The notes: generated from the letters alone by a model not told the origin. A stretch of DNA of 64,000 nucleotides from Bacteroidota bacterium (GCA_023423715.1 JAFAFC010000036.1:1-64000), one strand, 5' to 3'. Positions 37,808-46,254 are shown, counted from the first letter of the stretch. Numbers and translations are program-made.

Positions 37808-38604
37808 TGGCTTTCGGAAACGTTGAAATTTTAATCATTTACTCTACCATAATCTTTTTTATGGTCGTGTTAATGTTTGTCTTGGTTTATCTTTTTTTCA
37901 TTAAAAAGAAGTCGCAATTACTTTTGTCAAAAGTTGCTCAGAAAAGTAAATTTGATAAAGAGATTTTAAGCACAGCAAGGGAAGTTCAAGAGCAAACCTT
38001 GTCGAATATTGGTCGTGAATTACATGATGATTTAGGCCAAAAATTATCGGTAGCCAAAATGCTGAATAGTCAGTTAATGAGTAAATCCGAATCTAATCTT
38101 CATCAAGATTTAAACGAGATTAATGAGATTATTGGAGAATGTATTCAGGATATTCGGAATTTATCAAAAATTTTTATTTCGGAAAATGTAGAAAGCTTTG
38201 GCTTGGTTGAGTCGCTTCAATTGGAAGTAAACCGTATCAATAAACTTGATCAAGTAAAAATTGAGTTTCAACATCCACATGAAGAAATCATCTTGGACCC
38301 TAAACATTCTTTGATTCTTTTTCGAGTAATTCAGGAGCTTTTGAACAATTCTTTAAAACATTCGCGAGCGCGAAGAATCGATTTATACATCAAGGATTTG
38401 CCATCAAAACTCGAAGTTTTTATCAAAGACTATGGAAAAGGTTATGATATGGAATCGAAGAAGAATGGATCGGGACTAAACAATATTCAGAATCGTATGC
38501 ATTTAATTAATGCGCAGATAACCACAAGTTCTGCCGAAGGTTCGGGAACTGAAAATGTAATTATTTATCCAAAACTTACGGAAGAATCACATGGAAACAA
38601 TTAA
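37807..38604 (+). CDS. NarL-type sensor histidine kinase
   Basis: A 265-residue kinase with one N-terminal membrane helix (about 8-32) and no recognisable sensor domain. The HisKA_3-type dimerisation box is IGRELHDDLGQKLSVAKML with the phosphorylated His near residue 71, followed by a HATPase_c domain: N box QELLNNSLKHSRA and G box GKGYDMESKKNGSGLNNIQNR. It overlaps the membrane-protein gene by one base and the regulator gene by 14 bases. It should phosphorylate the LuxR-type regulator. Confidence 0.93.
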   Translation: MAFGNVEILIIYSTIIFFMVVLMFVLVYLFFIKKKSQLLLSKVAQKSKFDKEILSTAREVQEQTLSNIGRELHDDLGQKLSVAKMLNSQLMSKSESNLHQDLNEINEIIGECIQDIRNLSKIFISENVESFGLVESLQLEVNRINKLDQVKIEFQHPHEEIILDPKHSLILFRVIQELLNNSLKHSRARRIDLYIKDLPSKLEVFIKDYGKGYDMESKKNGSGLNNIQNRMHLINAQITTSSAEGSGTENVIIYPKLTEESHGNN

Positions 38605-39235
38605 AATTGCCATAGCCGACGATCATAAATTGGTGTCGAAAGCCATTGAAAATATGATTTCCTCTAATGAAAAATTAGAGGTGTTAATTAATGCAAATAA
38701 TGGAGAAAATCTTTTAGAAGAGATTGAAAAGGCTGAAATTAAGCCAGAAATCGTTCTTATGGATATCAATATGCCTTTTAAGAATGGCATTGAAGCCACC
38801 GCCGCACTTTCCAAAACGCATCCAGATATTAAGGTAATTGCATTGACAATGGAAGATCAAGAAACGACCATTATTAAAATGTTAAAGGCTGGAGCTAAAG
38901 GATATTTGCTAAAAGATATGTCGCCAGAAATCCTTTTTGAAGCCATTGAAATGGTTCATAGTAAAGGGATTTTTTATACCGATATTGTTACACAAACCTT
39001 ATTAAAACTTAGAACAGAAGAGATTTCTTCGGACAAATTAATTGCTGAGTTAAAAGATCGTGAAATTGAATTTATTCGTTTTGCATGTTCTGAATTAACG
39101 TATAAAGAAATCGCAGATCGCATGAATTTAAGTCCAAAAACCATTGATGGATATCGTGATTCCGTTTTTGTGAAATTGGACGTAAAAAGTAGAGTAGGCT
39201 TAGTCCTTTTTGCCGTGAAGCACAACATGTGCTAA
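38591..39235 (+). CDS. NarL/FixJ-type response regulator with LuxR helix-turn-helix
   Basis: A 214-residue regulator. The receiver domain (1-122) has acidic residues in IADDHK, Asp58 in VLMDINMPFKNG, Thr in ALTME and Lys in LLKDM. The C-terminal LuxR-type helix-turn-helix runs from about 150 (LKDREIEFIRFACSELTYKE, then IADRMNLSPKTIDGYRDSVF). It is the output partner of the kinase whose gene it overlaps. Its targets are unknown. The cassette ends with a terminator. Confidence 0.94.
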   Translation: METIKIAIADDHKLVSKAIENMISSNEKLEVLINANNGENLLEEIEKAEIKPEIVLMDINMPFKNGIEATAALSKTHPDIKVIALTMEDQETTIIKMLKAGAKGYLLKDMSPEILFEAIEMVHSKGIFYTDIVTQTLLKLRTEEISSDKLIAELKDREIEFIRFACSELTYKEIADRMNLSPKTIDGYRDSVFVKLDVKSRVGLVLFAVKHNMC

Positions 39236-39360
39236 AAAGGGTGTTTTTCCTCTTTTTTGGTGAAGGCAAAAAGATCAAATTTGTATTGAAAATGTAAACG
39301 AACTCTTAAAACAAGTTCAACACAAATGATGAATTTATAAAACTAAAACCTGAAAACCAG

Positions 39361-39398
39361 ACAAATCATTCAGCCAAAACTGAATGATTTGTGTTTTT
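39361..39398 (+). terminator. Terminator after the signalling cassette
   Basis: ACAAATCATTCAG (39361-39373) pairs with CTGAATGATTTGT (39380-39392) and is followed by GTTTTT. Confidence 0.87.
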
Positions 39399-39420
39399 AT
39401 AGGATTTAATATCTTTTCGC

Positions 39421-40098
39421 TTATTTTGAAAGTAACTCTTTAAGTTTTTTCATTCCTTCGGTTGCACTCAACTTAAAAAAGCGAGAATCGTCCGTATAGG
39501 TGTTTTCTAAATGTGGGTCAATCACAAACAACTCACATGAATCGGAAGCATAATTTAAAAGTCCTGCCGCAGGATAAACTTGTAACGAGGTTCCAATAAC
39601 CAATAAAATATCGGCGTCAGCAACTTGTTCTATCGCTTCATCCATTTTGGGAACCATTTCGCCAAACCAAACAATATGTGGGCGAAGTTGATTTCCATTA
39701 TCATCAACATCTCCTAAATTCAAATCTTCAGTCCAAGGAATAACAGGTTCATCTTGATTATGAGGGCGAACTTTTCTTAATTCGCCATGTAGATGAACGA
39801 CATTCGTCGAGCCAGCTCTTTCGTGCAAATCATCCACATTTTGAGTAATAACAGTAACTTGAAAGTCTTTTTCAAGCTCGGAAATGATTTGATGCGCTAA
39901 ATTTGGTTCAACATCATTTAGTTGTCTTCGTCTAGCATTATAAAAATCCAAAACCAATTGCGGATTTCTTTGAAAACCTTCGGGACTCGCAACATCTTCA
40001 ATTCGATGGTTTTCCCATAAACCATTGCTATCTCGAAAGGTGCTAATTCCACTTTCTGCAGAGATTCCGGCACCACTTAACACGACTAATTTCTTCAT
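39421..40098 (-). CDS. Sir2-family NAD-dependent protein deacylase without zinc cysteines
   Basis: A 225-residue sirtuin removing acyl groups from lysines at the cost of NAD. SGAGISAESGISTFRD and TQNVDDLHERAG bind NAD; His104 in VVHLHGEL is catalytic; VIGTSLQVYPAAGL closes the site. Tyr53 and Arg56 (DFYNARRRQ) form the YxxR pair that in SIRT5 and CobB recognises succinyl or malonyl lysine. The four zinc-binding Cys of the small domain are absent: the segment after HGEL is RKVRPHNQDEP and the only Cys is elsewhere (SDSCELF). So it is probably a desuccinylase-type class III enzyme with a zinc-free module. Confidence 0.92.
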   Translation of the reverse strand: MKKLVVLSGAGISAESGISTFRDSNGLWENHRIEDVASPEGFQRNPQLVLDFYNARRRQLNDVEPNLAHQIISELEKDFQVTVITQNVDDLHERAGSTNVVHLHGELRKVRPHNQDEPVIPWTEDLNLGDVDDNGNQLRPHIVWFGEMVPKMDEAIEQVADADILLVIGTSLQVYPAAGLLNYASDSCELFVIDPHLENTYTDDSRFFKLSATEGMKKLKELLSK

Positions 40099-40122
40099 TT
40101 AAAATCTGATTATGCCTTAAAA

Positions 40123-42981
40123 TTAAGCATCTAAATCCAATTTGGCCGAATTTAATCGAAGTGAATTTAAAATCACCGAAACCGAACTTAAACTCATTGC
40201 TGCCGCCGCAATCATCGGACTTAATAAAATTCCAAACGTGCTGTATAAAACTCCCGCTGCAATTGGAATTCCAATTACGTTGTAAATGAACGCAAAAAAT
40301 AGATTTTCTTTGATGTTTCGCAATAATTTCTCACTAAGGATTTTCGCTTTTGCGATTCCTAAAATATTGCCTTTAATCAAGGTGATTTCAGAGCTTTCAA
40401 TCGCGGCATCACTTCCTGTACCCATCGCAATTCCGACATTGGATTGCGCCAAAGCTGGAGCATCATTAATTCCGTCTCCCGTCATGGTAACCACTTTCCC
40501 TTCATTCTGAAGATTTTTAATGGCATTCATTTTATCTTCTGGCAGACAAGAGGCTTTGTATTCGTCAATGTTTAAGCTTTTAGCAACGGCTTTTGCGGAA
40601 ACTTCGTTATCTCCCGTCATCATGATTACTTTTACGCCTTTTTTATGTAAGAAATCGATAGCTTCTTTTGAAGTCGCTTTCAATTGATCTTCAAAACTAA
40701 TGACTCCGATAATCTCTTTTTCATTGGCTAAGAATGAAATGGTTTTTCCAACAAATTCGGGTTTCGTCAATTCAGCTTCGATTTGAGGTGAAAAAGCAAG
40801 GTTTTGAGTCTTCATCAAACGATCGTTTCCAAGGAAATATTTAGTATTGTTAATGAATCCACTAACGCCGTTTCCTGTGATGTTTTCAAACTGATCAACA
40901 ACAAGACCTTCGATACGATTTTCTTCTACTTTCTTGGAAACCGCTTTCGATAAAGGGTGATCCGAATGAGCATTCAATGATGCTGCAATTTGTAGAACTT
41001 CATTTTGGTTGGAATTTCCACATGCAAAAACCGCTTTTACGCTTGGTTTTCCTTCCGTTAATGTTCCCGTTTTATCAGTAATCAATGTATCAACTTTGTT
41101 CATTTCTTCAAGAGCTTCTGCATTTTTAATCAAAATTCCATTTTTTGCTCCTTTTCCAATTCCGACAATTAAACTCATTGGTGTTGCTAAACCTAAAGCA
41201 CACGGACAAGCTACGATTAACACGGCAATGGCGTTTGTAATTGCGTATGCGATTCGGTTTTCGCCGCCGAAAATAAACCATAAAACAAAAGTTAGAACAG
41301 AGATTGCAATTACGACAGGTACAAAGACACTCGAAACTTTATCTACCATTTTCTGAATTGGAGCTTTCGAGCGACTCGCTTCATGAACCATTTTAATAAT
41401 ATGAGCTAAAACGGTTTCATCACCCACTTTTTCAGCTTCCATCAGCATAGAACCATTTTGATTCAGCGTTCCTGAAGTTAAAGAATCGCCTTTTTCTTTG
41501 TGAACAGGCATAGGTTCACCAGAAATCATACTTTCATCAACACTTGAGGTTCCTTCAAGAACTTTTCCATCCACCGGAATTTTTTCACCCGATTTAATAC
41601 GTAAAATAGCTCCTTTTTTAATTTCAGAAACCGCAACCACCTTTTCCTTACCATCAATAACTAAATTAGCCGTTTCTGGCGCTAGATTCATTAATTCTTC
41701 AATGGCTTTTCCTGTTCTCTGATGCGCTTTCGCTTCCAACATTTGACCCATAATAACCAAAGTTAAAATCACAGCAACAGACTCAAAATAGAGTGGTGCT
41801 TTCCCTCCATGTTGAAGTTCATGAGGAAGTAAATTCGGAAATACTAATGCGAAAATGCTGAACAAAAATGCCGCTCCCACGCCTAAAGCAATTAGAGAGA
41901 ACATGTTGAGTTTCCAAGTTTTAAATGATCGCCAGCCTCGAACCATGATAAACCAACCTGCATAAAATAATACTGGAAGTGTCAAAATAAGTTCGAGATA
42001 TCCTTGAACTTGGTGGGAGAACGGCCAATTAATCCACATTCCACCCATTGAAATGATGAACAATGGAACCGTAAAAACGAGAGCAATTAAAAATTTGTTT
42101 CGTAGATTTTTATAGGTTTCATCTTCCGCTGAGTTATTTTTGGAAGCCATCGGAACCAAATCCATCCCACAAATAGAACAATCTCCTGGATGATCTTGTA
42201 CAATTTCCGAATGCATTGGACACGTGTACATCGTTTTTTGCTTCTCCAGAATTTTTACTAAATCCATTCCACAAACGGGACAACCGACATTGGAATCATA
42301 GACTTTATCACCTTCACAGAACATTGGACAATAGTATTTCCCTGCATTCGATTCGTTTTGAATTAACGCTTCAGACGCGTGATTGTGTTCATGATCGTGA
42401 TGATGTGCGTGCGAATGCGAATGTCCTTGAGAATATCCGTTTTTTACTAAATCTTCTGTAATTGGTTCCAAATGCATGTGACAAACAGGACAGTCTCCAG
42501 GTTCTTTGTAGGTTTTATCACCTTCGCAAAACATTGGACAATAATTTTCGCCAATTTTGCTTTTGAAACTTTCGGGTAAATTGGTTATTGAAAAAGTTGC
42601 CGTTTGCTTGCTTCCTTTCTTTTCTTCGATAGGAACCAAATACATTTTACAAACCGGACAACGCTCGCCTTGTTTAAAATACACCTTTTCGCCTTCACAT
42701 TGCATTGGACAATAATAAACCGAACTTGGTGAAACGCGATCTTGTGGCTTCATAAACGTACTGGGAGCGGTAACACTAGGATCTACCAATTGATAGTTTC
42801 CTAGTTTTTTAATCTCTTGATTTAGAAGTTCTAGATCAATTGGGTGCTGCGAGTGGATGGTTGCTTCATTTTTTTCTAATGAAACGTGAGCATGTATATT
42901 GGGTAGGGAATTGAGGGCTTCGGTGATTTTCTTTTGACATCCCGAACAACTCATTCCTTGAATTTGAAGTATTTTTTCCAT
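40123..42981 (-). CDS. Heavy-metal (copper-type) P1B ATPase with multiple N-terminal metal-binding repeats
   Basis: A 952-residue metal pump. I start at the ATG 42981 (MEKILQIQGMSCSGC), which begins an HMA domain with its CxxC (Cys12, Cys15). Four heavy-metal-binding repeats of the YCPM...CPVCxM form follow (about 88-118, 147-177, 215-245 and 252-280), with a His-rich stretch (HSHSHAHHHDHEHNH) between the second and third. Then come eight membrane helices, the TGE loop (ISGEPMPV), the transport motif ACPCALG, DKTGTLTEG with the phosphorylated Asp, HP in SDHPLSKA and GDGINDAPA. CPC and HMA point to Cu(I) export. An AraC regulator lies directly upstream. Confidence 0.94.
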   Translation of the reverse strand: MEKILQIQGMSCSGCQKKITEALNSLPNIHAHVSLEKNEATIHSQHPIDLELLNQEIKKLGNYQLVDPSVTAPSTFMKPQDRVSPSSVYYCPMQCEGEKVYFKQGERCPVCKMYLVPIEEKKGSKQTATFSITNLPESFKSKIGENYCPMFCEGDKTYKEPGDCPVCHMHLEPITEDLVKNGYSQGHSHSHAHHHDHEHNHASEALIQNESNAGKYYCPMFCEGDKVYDSNVGCPVCGMDLVKILEKQKTMYTCPMHSEIVQDHPGDCSICGMDLVPMASKNNSAEDETYKNLRNKFLIALVFTVPLFIISMGGMWINWPFSHQVQGYLELILTLPVLFYAGWFIMVRGWRSFKTWKLNMFSLIALGVGAAFLFSIFALVFPNLLPHELQHGGKAPLYFESVAVILTLVIMGQMLEAKAHQRTGKAIEELMNLAPETANLVIDGKEKVVAVSEIKKGAILRIKSGEKIPVDGKVLEGTSSVDESMISGEPMPVHKEKGDSLTSGTLNQNGSMLMEAEKVGDETVLAHIIKMVHEASRSKAPIQKMVDKVSSVFVPVVIAISVLTFVLWFIFGGENRIAYAITNAIAVLIVACPCALGLATPMSLIVGIGKGAKNGILIKNAEALEEMNKVDTLITDKTGTLTEGKPSVKAVFACGNSNQNEVLQIAASLNAHSDHPLSKAVSKKVEENRIEGLVVDQFENITGNGVSGFINNTKYFLGNDRLMKTQNLAFSPQIEAELTKPEFVGKTISFLANEKEIIGVISFEDQLKATSKEAIDFLHKKGVKVIMMTGDNEVSAKAVAKSLNIDEYKASCLPEDKMNAIKNLQNEGKVVTMTGDGINDAPALAQSNVGIAMGTGSDAAIESSEITLIKGNILGIAKAKILSEKLLRNIKENLFFAFIYNVIGIPIAAGVLYSTFGILLSPMIAAAAMSLSSVSVILNSLRLNSAKLDLDA

Positions 42982-42998
42982 AGTATGAAATTGATTAA

Positions 42999-43016
42999 AC
43001 AAAGTTCGGCCTTTGT
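42999..43016 (-). promoter_or_regulatory. Inverted repeat ahead of the P-type ATPase (possible operator)
   Basis: ACAAAG (42999-43004) and CTTTGT (43011-43016) form a perfect 6-6-6 inverted repeat, 18 bases upstream of the ATPase start. On the minus strand the second half contains GAACTTTG, one or two changes from TAnnTTTG, so promoter and operator may overlap. Confidence 0.4.
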
Positions 43017-43066
43017 AAGAAAAGCAACTTATACAACTATGGAAAAGATTTGCAAAATCTAGAAAA

Positions 43067-43627
43067 CTAAATTTGATCCAACGGTTTTCGGTTTTTAACT
43101 TTTAATTTTTGAAATTGAGTTGGCGAAAAACCAGTTACTTTTTTGAATTGATTAGATAAATGTTGAATGCTGTGATAGCCTAACATATGGGAGATTTCAG
43201 TTAAAGTGAATTGATTGTAAACCAACAATTCTTTCACTTTTTCAATTTTTTGTAGAATAAAAAATTGTTCTAAGGTGAGATTTTCAATTTGAGAGAACAG
43301 TTTGGAAATTGAGCTGTAGTCTTTGTTTTCGTTATCTGAAATAAATTCGGATAAAACAAAATGATCTTCAATATCAAGTAGAGCGATTTTAGAAATCAAC
43401 AGTTTTTTGATGTTCTCGATTCTAATTTTTGTCGGTTCTTCCAGAATTTCGAATCCAACTTCTTGAAGCTTTTCTGTAATAAGCTCTAATTGCTCGTTAG
43501 TGAGAGGTTTTTCTAGTTGAACCTCGCCAAGATTAATGTTCTTAATGAAAATTTTATGCGCATCAAAAATCTGCTGTACTGAAAGAATACAACGATTACA
43601 AACCATATTTTTGATGCTCAAAATCAT
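43067..43627 (-). CDS. AraC-family regulator with N-terminal CxxC metal-binding domain
   Basis: A 186-residue protein. Residues 1-65 resemble a small HMA domain: LSIKNMVCNRC has a CxxC (Cys10, Cys13) in the metal-loop position, and VGFEIL matches the final strand. The C-terminal 90 residues are an AraC helix-turn-helix pair (LTEISHMLGYHSIQHLSNQF, then KKVTGFSPTQFQKLK). It lies upstream of the copper-type ATPase, 85 bases away, and 3 bases after the thioesterase gene. Metal binding by the HMA-like part probably tunes DNA binding to control the pump. This is inference from fusion and context. Confidence 0.87.
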   Translation of the reverse strand: MILSIKNMVCNRCILSVQQIFDAHKIFIKNINLGEVQLEKPLTNEQLELITEKLQEVGFEILEEPTKIRIENIKKLLISKIALLDIEDHFVLSEFISDNENKDYSSISKLFSQIENLTLEQFFILQKIEKVKELLVYNQFTLTEISHMLGYHSIQHLSNQFKKVTGFSPTQFQKLKVKNRKPLDQI

Positions 43628-43630
43628 GGA

Positions 43631-44023
43631 TTAGTCATTTTTTAGACGATCGTCCACGTATTCAATTTCCGTTTTTCCGTGACGAGTTGGGTTACCATTT
43701 TCATCAAGAGCCACGAAAACAATTTTATCAATTGTAATGATCGGTTGACGGGTCATTTTGTTACGAACTTCACATCGCAAGGTTAGGGAAGTATGTCCAT
43801 AACCTGTTGGTTCAATCCCGATTTCAATAATATCACCTTGTTTTGCAGAACTTACGAAGTTAATTTCTGACATATATTTCGTTACGCAACGCGGATTTTC
43901 TAACTGAATAATAGCATATAATGCTGCTTCTTCATCAATCCATTGCAAAAGTCTTCCTCCAAATAAAGAATGATTTGGGTTCAGATCTTCTGGTTTTATC
44001 CATTTACGTGTATTGTAATTCAT
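43631..44023 (-). CDS. Acyl-CoA thioesterase, hotdog fold
   Basis: A 130-residue single-hotdog enzyme of the YciA/BFIT-like group that hydrolyses acyl-CoA. The frame reaches a TTG at 44041, but that overlaps the -7 element; the ATG at 44023 begins MNYNTRKWIKPEDLN. The catalytic region is NHSLFGGRLLQWIDEEAALYA, and MSEINFVSSAKQGDIIEI is also typical. The AraC gene begins three bases after its stop, so regulator and thioesterase are cotranscribed, though no functional tie is evident. Confidence 0.9.
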   Translation of the reverse strand: MNYNTRKWIKPEDLNPNHSLFGGRLLQWIDEEAALYAIIQLENPRCVTKYMSEINFVSSAKQGDIIEIGIEPTGYGHTSLTLRCEVRNKMTRQPIITIDKIVFVALDENGNPTRHGKTEIEYVDDRLKND

Positions 44024-44038
44024 GTTCGAAAATTTATA

Positions 44039-44046
44039 CAAAGATA
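44039..44046 (-). promoter_or_regulatory. -7 promoter element of the thioesterase-AraC-ATPase transcript
   Basis: The minus strand reads TATCTTTG, an exact TAnnTTTG match, 15 bases before the ATG at 44023. Confidence 0.6.
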
Positions 44047-44146
44047 GAGGATTCTTTCGTGATAAAGCCTAATTAGAAAGATAGACGTTATCAATTTATT
44101 TCTAGAAGATTGCAATTCTAAGTCCATATTTTGCTAAAAATATCTG

Positions 44147-44154
44147 TAATTTTG
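44147..44154 (+). promoter_or_regulatory. -7 promoter element of the aldo/keto reductase gene
   Basis: TAATTTTG matches TAnnTTTG, 21 bases before the ATG at 44176. The upstream TTTG (44130-44133) is only 13 bases away, closer than usual. Confidence 0.45.
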
Positions 44155-44175
44155 ATTTCTAAATTTTAGAAAAGA

Positions 44176-45045
44176 ATGAAATTTTCACCACTTATTATAG
44201 GTTGTATGCGTTGGGGAACTTGGGGCGCGAACTATACTACAACTGAATTGAAAAGCCTGATTAATGGTTGTTTAGAAAATGGTTTGTACACCTTTGATCA
44301 TGCCGATATTTATGGAAATTATACCACAGAAAAACATTTTGGTGATGCGTTGAAAGAAATGCAATTAGATCGAAGCGATTTTCAGTTGATTTCCAAATGC
44401 GGTATCGAACTTCCTGGTGGAGAAGCGCCCTTTACATTGAAAGCCTATAATTATTCAGAAGATTATATTTTAAAAAGTGTTGAAAATTCCTTACAAAATC
44501 TACAGACGGAGTATTTAGATTTGTTTCTATTGCATCGTCCATCGCCTTTGTTAGATCCTGAAATTATTGCTACCGCTTTTACCAAATTGAAAGACCAAGG
44601 AAAAGTGAAAAATTTTGGCGTAAGCAATTTTTCAACTTCTCAAGTGGATTTGGTTTCAACATATTTTCCAGATTTGTTGACCAATCAAATCGAAATTTCA
44701 ATAAATCAAATTCAATCGTTTTATGATGGAACCTTGGATCAAATGATGATTCGAAAGATGATTCCAACGGCTTGGTCGGTCATGGGAACGTATTTTACAG
44801 AACCTGAAACGGAGCAAAATAAACGAATTAAACGTATTTTTTCAGACTTGCAAGAAAAGTATCAAGCAAGTGAAAGTCAACTCATTTTAAGCTTTCTATT
44901 AAAGCATCCTGCGAAGATTGTCCCGATTATAGGAAGCACGAAATTATCTAATATTTTAGACGCCAAAAAAGCTTTAGAATTGGATTTAGACCGAAAAGAT
45001 TGGTTCTTAATTTTGGAAGCGATACAAGGAAATGAAGTTCCTTAA
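44176..45045 (+). CDS. Aldo/keto reductase
   Basis: A 289-residue NADPH-dependent TIM-barrel oxidoreductase similar to the YdhF subgroup. Marks: IIGCMRWGTWG at the N terminus, FDHADIYGNYTTEKHFG with the catalytic Asp and Tyr, ISKCGIE with the Lys position, LDLFLLHRPSPL with the His, KNFGVSNFSTSQVDL, and the C-terminal VPIIGSTKLSNI that binds the NADPH phosphate. The substrate is unknown. It is a single gene with its own promoter and a terminator shared with the DUF4230 gene. Confidence 0.93.
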   Translation: MKFSPLIIGCMRWGTWGANYTTTELKSLINGCLENGLYTFDHADIYGNYTTEKHFGDALKEMQLDRSDFQLISKCGIELPGGEAPFTLKAYNYSEDYILKSVENSLQNLQTEYLDLFLLHRPSPLLDPEIIATAFTKLKDQGKVKNFGVSNFSTSQVDLVSTYFPDLLTNQIEISINQIQSFYDGTLDQMMIRKMIPTAWSVMGTYFTEPETEQNKRIKRIFSDLQEKYQASESQLILSFLLKHPAKIVPIIGSTKLSNILDAKKALELDLDRKDWFLILEAIQGNEVP

Positions 45046-45047
45046 AA

Positions 45048-45082
45048 AGAAAAAAGACGGAAAAAAAATCCGTCTTTTTGTT
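45048..45082. terminator. Bidirectional terminator
   Basis: AAAAAGACGGA (45051-45061) pairs with TCCGTCTTTTT (45069-45079), with A-rich and T-rich flanks. Confidence 0.9.
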
Positions 45083-45690
45083 TATAATTGAGTTACGTCT
45101 ATTAAGCCCGTTTTATCTTCAATTTTATAGTTTAAAGCTTTCGCTAAAACAAAAATCTGATTGAGATTTTCCTTCAATTGCTTTCGTCCTTCGGCGATTA
45201 GCAATTGCTGATTAACTTCTTTAAAAGCTTTGTCTTTTGCGTTTTTCTGGATACGTTTGATATCCGACTCGTCAAAACGATCAATAATAGAATCGTCCAT
45301 AGACTGGATTTCAACGCTAGGAATAATCTTGATTTCAGGTTCTGGAAGCTGCTTGATAATCAATTTTTTGTTGATAGAATCTACTTCCATTTCCATTTTG
45401 TTGAGATCGTACGAAACTTGTGCATTGGTTTTTGTGTACATAATTAGGGTTTTGGTTGTAGAAACCGGTACCAAACCTCCCAACAAATCACTCGTTACTT
45501 TGGTTTTATGCATGGACGAACTTTCTTGTTCCATGACCACCATTTTGTTCATCCTTTTAATCTGATTCGTGATTACATAATAATCATTCGTCATCGTCCC
45601 ACTTGTTTTTTGTAGGATTTTGTAGATTAAAAAAGAGAGTAGTATGGCTGCTAAAAAACCAATGAGTATTCCTATTCCTGTTCTTTTCAA
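45082..45690 (-). CDS. DUF4230 family membrane-anchored protein
   Basis: A 202-residue protein with one N-terminal membrane helix (about 5-26). The rest fits DUF4230: a domain of unknown function with repeated short strands (LVPVSTTKTLIMYTK, AQVSYDLNKMEMEVD) and a long charged helix at the end (RIQKNAKDKAFKEVNQQLL). It is probably anchored facing the periplasm. The thioredoxin-like gene ends 6 bases upstream on the same strand, so they are likely cotranscribed. Confidence 0.83.
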   Translation of the reverse strand: MKRTGIGILIGFLAAILLSFLIYKILQKTSGTMTNDYYVITNQIKRMNKMVVMEQESSSMHKTKVTSDLLGGLVPVSTTKTLIMYTKTNAQVSYDLNKMEMEVDSINKKLIIKQLPEPEIKIIPSVEIQSMDDSIIDRFDESDIKRIQKNAKDKAFKEVNQQLLIAEGRKQLKENLNQIFVLAKALNYKIEDKTGLIDVTQL

Positions 45691-45696
45691 AATGTT

Positions 45697-46254
45697 TTAT
45701 TTTTTTAATAAACCTTCGGCATTATCTTTTTGTAAGATTTGTAATAAATCTTTTTCGATAAATCCAGATTGAGTATGTTCAACAATTCGGCCAATCTCTT
45801 TACCGTATTTTTTTACGATAATCGTTGGCACTCGAGAAATGTTGTAAATACCTTCTTCACCATTTGGGGATTCTTTTTTACGGTTTACCGCGATGATCGT
45901 TAACTTTGATTGTGGAAACTTCGTAGCATCTAAAATTTTCATAAAACGTGGGAAATCTCGGTGACTATCGCCGCACCATGTTCCAAGAAAAACTACAAGT
46001 TGATAGGAGTTAAATTTTTCTTTTTTCAATCCTGTTAAAGCTTCCTGATCGATTTGATAATTGTCGTACTGAGGCTGATACCAAGATGTGAACGGCTCTT
46101 TTTTAAATTGATCTGCTGTTTGAGTTCCCAACAACATAATTCCTTCATTAGGCGTTTCTACTTGTCTGTTGACAACTACTTTTTGCGCTTGGCAAGATTG
46201 TAAACCTGCGATAATGCTTAATGCAAATACAAATTTGAAAATATTCTTTTTCAT
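45697..46254 (-). CDS. Thioredoxin-fold lipoprotein with single-Cys WCGDS motif
   Basis: A 185-residue protein. The signal peptide ends in the lipobox LQSC. The thioredoxin-like domain shows LGTWCGDSHRDFPRFMKIL, where the usual CxxC has become CGDS, so only the first Cys remains. The cis-Pro loop ISRVPTIIV and the partner strands are intact. A single-Cys protein could not do normal disulfide exchange alone; it may act as a reductase with an external thiol or in monothiol chemistry. It lies between the MazG-like gene and DUF4230. Confidence 0.83.
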   Translation of the reverse strand: MKKNIFKFVFALSIIAGLQSCQAQKVVVNRQVETPNEGIMLLGTQTADQFKKEPFTSWYQPQYDNYQIDQEALTGLKKEKFNSYQLVVFLGTWCGDSHRDFPRFMKILDATKFPQSKLTIIAVNRKKESPNGEEGIYNISRVPTIIVKKYGKEIGRIVEHTQSGFIEKDLLQILQKDNAEGLLKK

